Below, in pieces: positions 24,049-28,906 of a stretch of 28,906 nucleotides of DNA. The position numbers were made by a program, and so were the translations under genes. The notes under the pieces were generated by a model that worked only from the letters and a program-made list of their open reading frames with translations, was not told the origin of the DNA and made no database searches. Positions within the stretch are counted from its first letter, which is position 1, and the number at the start of each line of letters is the position of its first letter. Location: assembly GCA_040880545.1 (NCBI GenBank), contig JBBDIE010000083.1, positions 1-28,906 on the forward strand, in the 5' to 3' direction. Origin of the DNA: M55B112 sp040880545. GTDB lineage: Bacteria; Bacteroidota; Bacteroidia; Bacteroidales; GCA-2748055.

Positions 24049-25638
24049 TTAAAACAATTCATCATACCTGGTCCAAAGGTCATCACCAAGTTTCCAGGCC
24101 TTATCCACTACCTTGTTTCCCCACATATTGGTATAATCTGTAAGCTGCTTGTTCAATTCCATTGCTTTTCCCGCCTTATGCAATCTGAGTGCTTCCCTTT
24201 CGAATTCGGGTTGTGCCAAAAAGAGCTCCGTTTGCCATTCATCCCAGACATCACGGACATCCCATCTCATATCTCCCCAACGCTGTGCGGTAAGTGTACC
24301 CAGACGATTGAAGGCCCACCAGGCAGACTCCATGGTATAACCATTTGGCCGGCCTGGTGTTTTATAAGATTGCGGCAGATCAGACACCGAACAGTATACA
24401 GGAATATAGATGGAAGTTGCCACGTTGTCTTGTGCCAGCCACGCTACACCCCCTATTTCATCAGGTAGCCAGTCGCGGCACTGGATGATCGTGGCATACA
24501 TTGTATACCATCGGGCGATAGTTCTTTCACCGCGCCATCCCCATCCGCCGTTGATCTTCAGCATTTTATTCATGTCGTAGGGAAGATGCGGGTTCGCGAG
24601 AGGAGATATAACCATTTTACCACTATCGTCGGCAACGATGATATCTTTCGTCATATCAAAAGGCGTACCCTCGTAATAATCTGAAAAGATGTCCACCAGG
24701 TCCTGCAAGGTGAGTTTTTTATCAGGTTTAACTGAGAAGGGGTAATTTTCCGCATTTGGATCCAGACCGAGAGAGGGAGCCGCCAGATCGAAGACCCTCC
24801 ATTCCCTGCGACGTGCAGCCAGTGATGTTCTACTTTCCGGTGCGTATGCGTAACAGAACATAAAGGTTTCTCCTTCTTTCCACCAGCCATTTTCACGAGC
24901 CACCTCATAAATATTATCACTGGCCATAAAATGATCCTTGTCATCTATGTTGATCTCTTTGATGGTGCTTGCATTGGCATTCACGGAAATATGGTCGTCG
25001 GGAACCCGTTGTGCAACCCATACTGCACCCGTATTCCCCTTCCCCGGTCCTACAATTTCCAAGTGCCACACCTCCTTTTTATCGGCGATGGTCAGGCATT
25101 CTCCATAATCGTTCCAACCATATTCCTCCATAAGAACACCGGCCATGGCAATGGCCTCCCGTGCCGTGGATGTTCTTTCAAGCATCAGTTTGCACAGACG
25201 CTGGCAATCGATCAATCCTTCGTCCGACTGCAACTCTTCCCTGCCTCCGAAAGTAGATTCTCCAATGGCCAGCTGCTTCTCGTTAAGCGATGGATACGCA
25301 GTGTTCAGATACTGGTAGGTATGTTTAACCTGTGGGATCTCACCAATGGGTTTATGTTCATACGTTGGCATTTTAAAGGCGTCGTTGGGCACCCTTTTGT
25401 ACATGGTCACTGATTCATTTTTCCCATGGTCGGCAGCCGGAACAATATCCATCCACGAGCGCGTCCTGTGACTGTCATCCGTATGCGAAGTAATCACCGA
25501 TCCGTCGGCCATGGCACCTTTTCCAGCAGTAATTGAAGTGCAGCCATCGGGGAACCCTCCCTCCCAGTCCGGTTTCTGGGCGGTTACCACTGAAGCAGAT
25601 AAGAGCGCGATCAAAAGCAGGTTATTTCTTGGTTTCAT
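24049..25638 (-). CDS. Secreted C69-family dipeptidase
   Basis: A 529-residue protein of peptidase family C69 (PepD-like Ntn hydrolases). A signal peptide (1-20, LLSASVVTA) is followed by FPDGCTSITAGKGAMADGS, then VITSHTDD. Cys33 is the predicted nucleophile, which in the family becomes active at a processed N-terminus. Other family stretches are ARENGWWKEGETFMFCYAY, RREWRVFDLAAPSLGLDP, and a C-terminal DPQ-type tail of helices. Export suggests it works in the periplasm or outside the cell on peptides. An exact -7 element lies about 35 bases upstream. The 102 bases between this gene and the aldolase (23947-24048) hold no other gene. Confidence 0.9.
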   Translation of the reverse strand: MKPRNNLLLIALLSASVVTAQKPDWEGGFPDGCTSITAGKGAMADGSVITSHTDDSHRTRSWMDIVPAADHGKNESVTMYKRVPNDAFKMPTYEHKPIGEIPQVKHTYQYLNTAYPSLNEKQLAIGESTFGGREELQSDEGLIDCQRLCKLMLERTSTAREAIAMAGVLMEEYGWNDYGECLTIADKKEVWHLEIVGPGKGNTGAVWVAQRVPDDHISVNANASTIKEINIDDKDHFMASDNIYEVARENGWWKEGETFMFCYAYAPESRTSLAARRREWRVFDLAAPSLGLDPNAENYPFSVKPDKKLTLQDLVDIFSDYYEGTPFDMTKDIIVADDSGKMVISPLANPHLPYDMNKMLKINGGWGWRGERTIARWYTMYATIIQCRDWLPDEIGGVAWLAQDNVATSIYIPVYCSVSDLPQSYKTPGRPNGYTMESAWWAFNRLGTLTAQRWGDMRWDVRDVWDEWQTELFLAQPEFEREALRLHKAGKAMELNKQLTDYTNMWGNKVVDKAWKLGDDLWTRYDELF

Positions 25639-25670
25639 AGTTGCTGATTCGTTTTATATTATCGAAAGAT

Positions 25671-25678
25671 CAAATTTA
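25671..25678 (-). promoter_or_regulatory. Bacteroidota -7 element (TAAATTTG) of the C69 peptidase
   Basis: An exact TAnnTTTG on the minus strand, predicting a transcript start near 25666 and a leader of about 28 bases before ATG 25638. Confidence 0.55.
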
Positions 25679-25783
25679 ATAAAAACAAAATGTAATGGTA
25701 CATTGTATTTGATTGTCTTCCCGGAGCAGGAAATAAATCTTTAGGTTCTTAGATTCGAGGCATGTATTATTAGATCAGATAGG

Positions 25784-25809
25784 TTGAGACAAGGCATGCC
25801 TTGTCTCAA
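25784..25809. repeat. Dispersed palindrome, copy 2 (26-bp perfect palindrome)
   Basis: The 18-bp core GACAAGGCATGCCTTGTC (25788-25805) is identical to the element at 13477-13494. Here it is extended to a perfect 26-bp palindrome by TTGA on the left and TCAA on the right. It sits in the 384-bp gap between the C69 gene and the repeat surface protein. The rest of that gap holds the peptidase promoter, a second palindrome, and AT-rich sequence without a gene. Confidence 0.78.
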
Positions 25810-25928
25810 TCCGGTGGGTTCCTTATGCGCTCATTAATTTAATCTGCATGTTCATCACTTTAATTATCATATTCACCAATAAATTATTATTTTTACTGGA
25901 AGATCACGTATAACAAAAACACCCCCAC

Positions 25929-25953
25929 AATTCATACCAGACTGGTATGAATT
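25929..25953. promoter_or_regulatory. 25-bp perfect dyad upstream of the surface-protein gene, operator-like
   Basis: Arms AATTCATACCAG (25929-25940) and CTGGTATGAATT (25942-25953) are perfect reverse complements around one central A. It lies 70 bases before the start of the giant surface protein gene. No U-tract follows, so it reads more like a binding site for a dimeric regulator than a terminator. Which regulator is unknown. The proposed promoter downstream (TTTG at 25961-25964, TACAATTATG from 25981) is weak. Confidence 0.55.
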
Positions 25954-26022
25954 ATACAGGTTTGGATTCTTTAAATTCTGTACAATTATGTTGAAAATAG
26001 ACACAATTCAAAAACCATTTTC

Positions 26023-28906
26023 ATGAAAAAATCGTTACTGCTTTTGTTATTGACAGTCTTGGCCTATGGAGTGGCAGCGCAGGCTCCCCAAAAATTTAAT
26101 TACCAGGCTGTGGCCAGAAATTCTTCAGGCGATTTATTAACAGAACAAAATCTCTCGGTTAAAATAGGCATCATGCAAAATGATGCGCTTGTATGGCAGG
26201 AAGAGCATCAGGTGGTTACTAATAATTTCGGGCTTTTCACATTACAGGTAGGCGGTCCTGAGGCCTTAAACGGAACCGGGCCTGCTGGAAGTTTCGGGAA
26301 CATCGACTGGGGATCGGGAAGTTATTTTGTGGAACTGGAAATTGACCAGGGCGATGGATATATACCATTGGGTGCCAGTGAGCTTGTTTCGGTTCCCTAT
26401 GCACTCCATGCGGGAAATGACGGAGACACTGATCCGGGAAACGAGCTGCAGAGCCTTAGCTTTACTGATGGGAACCTGGGTTTGACAGGGGACCCTGAAA
26501 GTATACTTATCAACATGGATGAGCGGATCGGTACAATCAGTGGTTGGTCGATAATCCAGGATACAGTACAGACGGAAAAGCAGGTAGCGATCCGCACATT
26601 GGATCCGCAGGTTGAAAAACCATTGTTTGAGGTCCGTAACGACCTTGGAAACCCCGTTTTTGCTGTTTACAATGATGGTGTAATGGTATACGTGGATGAG
26701 CAAAAAAAAGGTGCCAAGGGTGGTTTTGCCGTGGGTGGTTATAACTCGACTTCAAAAGGCGTTTCCCAGGAATATCTCAGAATTACCCCGGACAGTGTAC
26801 GGATCTATGTGCCCGATACACCCACTGCCAAAGGCGTGAAGGGTGGCTTTGCCGTGGGCGGTTATGGGTCAACCTCCAAGGCATCACCGTTTAATTTCCT
26901 GGAGGTAAGCAGTTCTGAGACCAATATATTCTTCGACACCACAACCCAGGCAAAAGGAGCAAAAGGCGGTTTTGCCGTGGGCGGGTACAATTCGGGGGCC
27001 AAAGCAGAAATAACCCAACTTATGTCACTGACCCCCCAGAATTACCTGATCGGTGAAAATGCCGGAGCAAGTATTACCAGGGGAAAGGACAATTCATTTC
27101 TTGGATATGAAGCAGGATACAGCAATACCACAGGGTCAAACAATATTTTCCTTGGTAAACTTTCGGGTCGCTCTGCTGTAAGTGCACTTGATAATATTTT
27201 CATTGGTAACGAAAGCGGATTTAACACTGCTTCGGGCTACGGCAACCTCTTTCTTGGTAATCAAACTGGTTACCTTAATTCAACGGGTTATTATAACTCC
27301 TTTGTGGGGTACCAGGCCGGTTATGCATCCACCTCATTTTACAACACCTTTTTTGGATTTCAGGCAGGGTATAATAATACAACCGGTAAAAATAACATTG
27401 CCATCGGATACCAGGCGGGTTACGGCTACCCGGCAGAGGGTGAAGGAGTTACCGGAGGATCAAACATTTTCATGGGCCTCAATGCGGGGTATCGTAATTC
27501 AACTGGCGGGAACAACATATTCATGGGAACCTCGACGGGTCTGAGTAACACCGTTGGATTAAACAACATTTTTATTGGAAATGCCAGCGGGACCAATTCA
27601 GAGGATGGAAACTACAACACGTACATTGGCTTCCGCAGCGGATACAATGCCGGCAACGGAGTTACAGGCGACCCTTCCTACAATACATTCCTGGGATACC
27701 AGACAGGACTAAATAACCAGACAGGGCAATACAACACGTTTATCGGGTACAATGCCGGCTATTCGGGTGTAAATGCATCGGGTAGCAACAACATTATGAT
27801 CGGTGACAATACCGGCTATTCAAATATTTCCGGATACGACAACGTATTTCTGGGCAATAGTGCGGGCCGGAATAATACAAGTGGATTCAGAAATGTATTC
27901 ATTGGTACCAGTAGTGGATATTCCAACACCACCGGACAGTATAATGCATTCTTAGGTTATTTGAGCGGAGAAAACAACACCACAGGTACCTACAACTCAT
28001 TCTTCGGTTACAGAACAGGAAGGAATAATACAGAAGGTAACTGGAACGCTTTCTATGGTTTCCAGGCAGGTTTTTACAATACTACAGGCGGGAATAATTC
28101 ATTTTTCGGTCCCAACAGCGGATTCAACAATACCATAGGGAGTAATAATTCATTCGTTGGATATTATGCCGGATTCAATAACGTTGCAGGTGCCAACAAC
28201 ACTTACATAGGGTACCGTGCAGGTTATTCGGGCGCAGCAGCTTCTGGTATTGATAATGTATTTATAGGGGTTGAAGCCGGATTTAGTAATACCAGTGGCA
28301 GTAATAACATTGGTATTGGCAACCTGGCGGGTCGCAGCAATACAACCGGACAATACAATGTATCTGTCGGAACAAGTGCAGGCACCTCCAACGCATCAGG
28401 AAATTATAACACATTCATTGGATACAGGTCGGGCGAGAACACCACAGCAGGCTTCAATACAATGATTGGTTACCTGGCAGGAAACAGCAATACAGGTGGT
28501 ATGAACCAGGCCATGTATGGTTATTCCGCAGGGAGAAACAACACCGGTTCGGGTAATACATTTCTTGGTGCTGAATCAGGATATTACAGCGGAGCGGGAT
28601 CAAATAATGTCTATATCGGACTTGCTGCAGGAAGAGCTGCAGAAGGTAGCAACAACGTTTTTATCGGAAAATATGCCGGATATGGTGAACCTGCAGAGAA
28701 TAGCAATAAACTTATTATTGAAAACAATTATACAGGATCTGATAATGCCAATAGTGCCCTTATTTATGGGGATTTCTCTGCTAATTCTCTGAAATTCAAC
28801 GGAACATTAGCCGTGTCAGGAACTGTTACAGCAGTGAATTACCTGTATTCATCAGACATCAGGTATAAACAGAATATTTCACCCATTGCCAGTGCAATGG
28901 AATATG
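26023..28906 (+). CDS. Giant secreted repeat surface protein, S74-like tail, 3' end cut by window
   Basis: An open frame of at least 961 residues with no stop before the right edge. A signal peptide (1-20, TVLAYGVAAQ) leads to a domain common at the start of Bacteroidota surface proteins (PQKFNYQAVARNSSGDLL to SVPYALHAG, about 22-130). Next come three 41-residue repeats carrying KGGFAVGGY (starting at 232, 273 and 314). About 31 repeats of 17 residues follow (357-895, consensus N-x-F-I/L-G-x-x-A/S-G-x-x-N-x-T-G-x-x), like a YadA-type beta-roll. The last visible residues, SDIRYKQNISPI, begin an S74 (tail-fibre/endosialidase chaperone) domain that often self-cleaves after trimerisation. It probably forms a trimeric surface fibre for adhesion. 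No type IX sorting domain is visible, but the C-terminus is missing. Confidence 0.88.
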   Translation, partial: MKKSLLLLLLTVLAYGVAAQAPQKFNYQAVARNSSGDLLTEQNLSVKIGIMQNDALVWQEEHQVVTNNFGLFTLQVGGPEALNGTGPAGSFGNIDWGSGSYFVELEIDQGDGYIPLGASELVSVPYALHAGNDGDTDPGNELQSLSFTDGNLGLTGDPESILINMDERIGTISGWSIIQDTVQTEKQVAIRTLDPQVEKPLFEVRNDLGNPVFAVYNDGVMVYVDEQKKGAKGGFAVGGYNSTSKGVSQEYLRITPDSVRIYVPDTPTAKGVKGGFAVGGYGSTSKASPFNFLEVSSSETNIFFDTTTQAKGAKGGFAVGGYNSGAKAEITQLMSLTPQNYLIGENAGASITRGKDNSFLGYEAGYSNTTGSNNIFLGKLSGRSAVSALDNIFIGNESGFNTASGYGNLFLGNQTGYLNSTGYYNSFVGYQAGYASTSFYNTFFGFQAGYNNTTGKNNIAIGYQAGYGYPAEGEGVTGGSNIFMGLNAGYRNSTGGNNIFMGTSTGLSNTVGLNNIFIGNASGTNSEDGNYNTYIGFRSGYNAGNGVTGDPSYNTFLGYQTGLNNQTGQYNTFIGYNAGYSGVNASGSNNIMIGDNTGYSNISGYDNVFLGNSAGRNNTSGFRNVFIGTSSGYSNTTGQYNAFLGYLSGENNTTGTYNSFFGYRTGRNNTEGNWNAFYGFQAGFYNTTGGNNSFFGPNSGFNNTIGSNNSFVGYYAGFNNVAGANNTYIGYRAGYSGAAASGIDNVFIGVEAGFSNTSGSNNIGIGNLAGRSNTTGQYNVSVGTSAGTSNASGNYNTFIGYRSGENTTAGFNTMIGYLAGNSNTGGMNQAMYGYSAGRNNTGSGNTFLGAESGYYSGAGSNNVYIGLAAGRAAEGSNNVFIGKYAGYGEPAENSNKLIIENNYTGSDNANSALIYGDFSANSLKFNGTLAVSGTVTAVNYLYSSDIRYKQNISPIASAMEY
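26716..27003 (+). repeat. Three KGGFAVGGY repeats at an exact 123-bp period
   Basis: The codons for KGGFAVGGY start at 26716, 26839 and 26962, exactly 41 codons apart each time. The surrounding residues (AKG before, and a Ser/Lys-rich stretch after) are also alike, while the spacer between motifs varies. The copies differ at synonymous sites, so the repeat is old and kept by selection on the protein. Confidence 0.85.
27091..28707 (+). repeat. About 31 tandem 17-codon repeats inside the surface protein
   Basis: Each unit follows N-x-F-I/L-G-x-x-A/S-G-x-x-N-x-T-G-x-x, for example NTFFGFQAGYNNTTGKN. Most units are 16-18 residues. Two have loop insertions, after units 7 and 11 (extra GEGVTGG and NGVTGDP). 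The DNA copies are well diverged, so this is a coding repeat and not a CRISPR or recent slippage array. Confidence 0.9.

Noticed and set aside
27091..28707. Regular short repeats that could suggest a CRISPR array or a DNA satellite
   Set aside because: Units are diverged at the DNA level, vary in length by codons, and encode a conserved residue pattern in one open frame; there are no identical repeats separated by unique spacers and no cas genes.

Overview
The window comes from a member of the Bacteroidota, probably an environmental Bacteroidales/Marinilabiliales-type organism. Three kinds of evidence point there. Several genes have exact TAnnTTTG -7 promoter elements, the hallmark of the Bacteroidota primary sigma factor. 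The gene families are lineage-typical: a DUF2027-Smr protein, a periplasmic-TPR histidine kinase, a DUF6588-like outer-membrane protein and a very long repeat surface protein with an S74-like tail. kdsA indicates a Gram-negative envelope. No tRNA, 5S/16S/23S rRNA, CRISPR array or intact transposon was seen.

Layout. 1-438: non-coding, with a 9-bp tandem repeat cut by the left edge and a MITE-like element bounded by 13-bp inverted repeats. 439-7120: a DNA-damage block. It holds a SRAP (YedK/HMCES) protein, a stand-alone Lon N-domain protein, and a LexA-like self-cleaving XRE-S24 repressor divergent from a Y-family polymerase (dinB) and a short DnaE-type polymerase. This looks like a Bacteroidota counterpart of the imuB-dnaE2 mutagenesis cassette, with a candidate operator cluster between repressor and polymerases. 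7147-11666: a RelA/SpoT protein whose hydrolase site is degraded, and a TPR hybrid-topology histidine kinase. 11838-14593: a YfcC/DcuC-type transporter and a secreted outer-membrane protein. 14594-14895: a decayed, frameshifted small gene. 14896-17795: rarA, overlapping kdsA, then a LolA-fold exported protein. 17793-18182: rnpB (RNase P RNA) on the minus strand with its own promoter and terminator. 18223-20536: an exported pair, a sugar-phosphate-isomerase-like TIM barrel and a Gfo/Idh/MocA oxidoreductase. 20624-23946: a DUF2027-Smr protein divergent from queA, then a convergent threonine aldolase. 24049-25638: a secreted C69 peptidase. 25639-26022: non-coding, with two strong palindromes. 26023 to the right edge: a secreted protein of at least 961 residues, open at the window end, with about 31 copies of a 17-residue beta-roll-like repeat and the start of an S74 tail.

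How it fits together. Most of the window is housekeeping: replication-fork rescue, stringent response, Kdo synthesis, tRNA queuosine and RNase P. The most distinctive parts are the self-contained damage-response module at the left and the giant repeat surface protein at the right. A palindrome (GACAAGGCATGCCTTGTC) occurs at two distant intergenic sites and is probably a dispersed genomic repeat.
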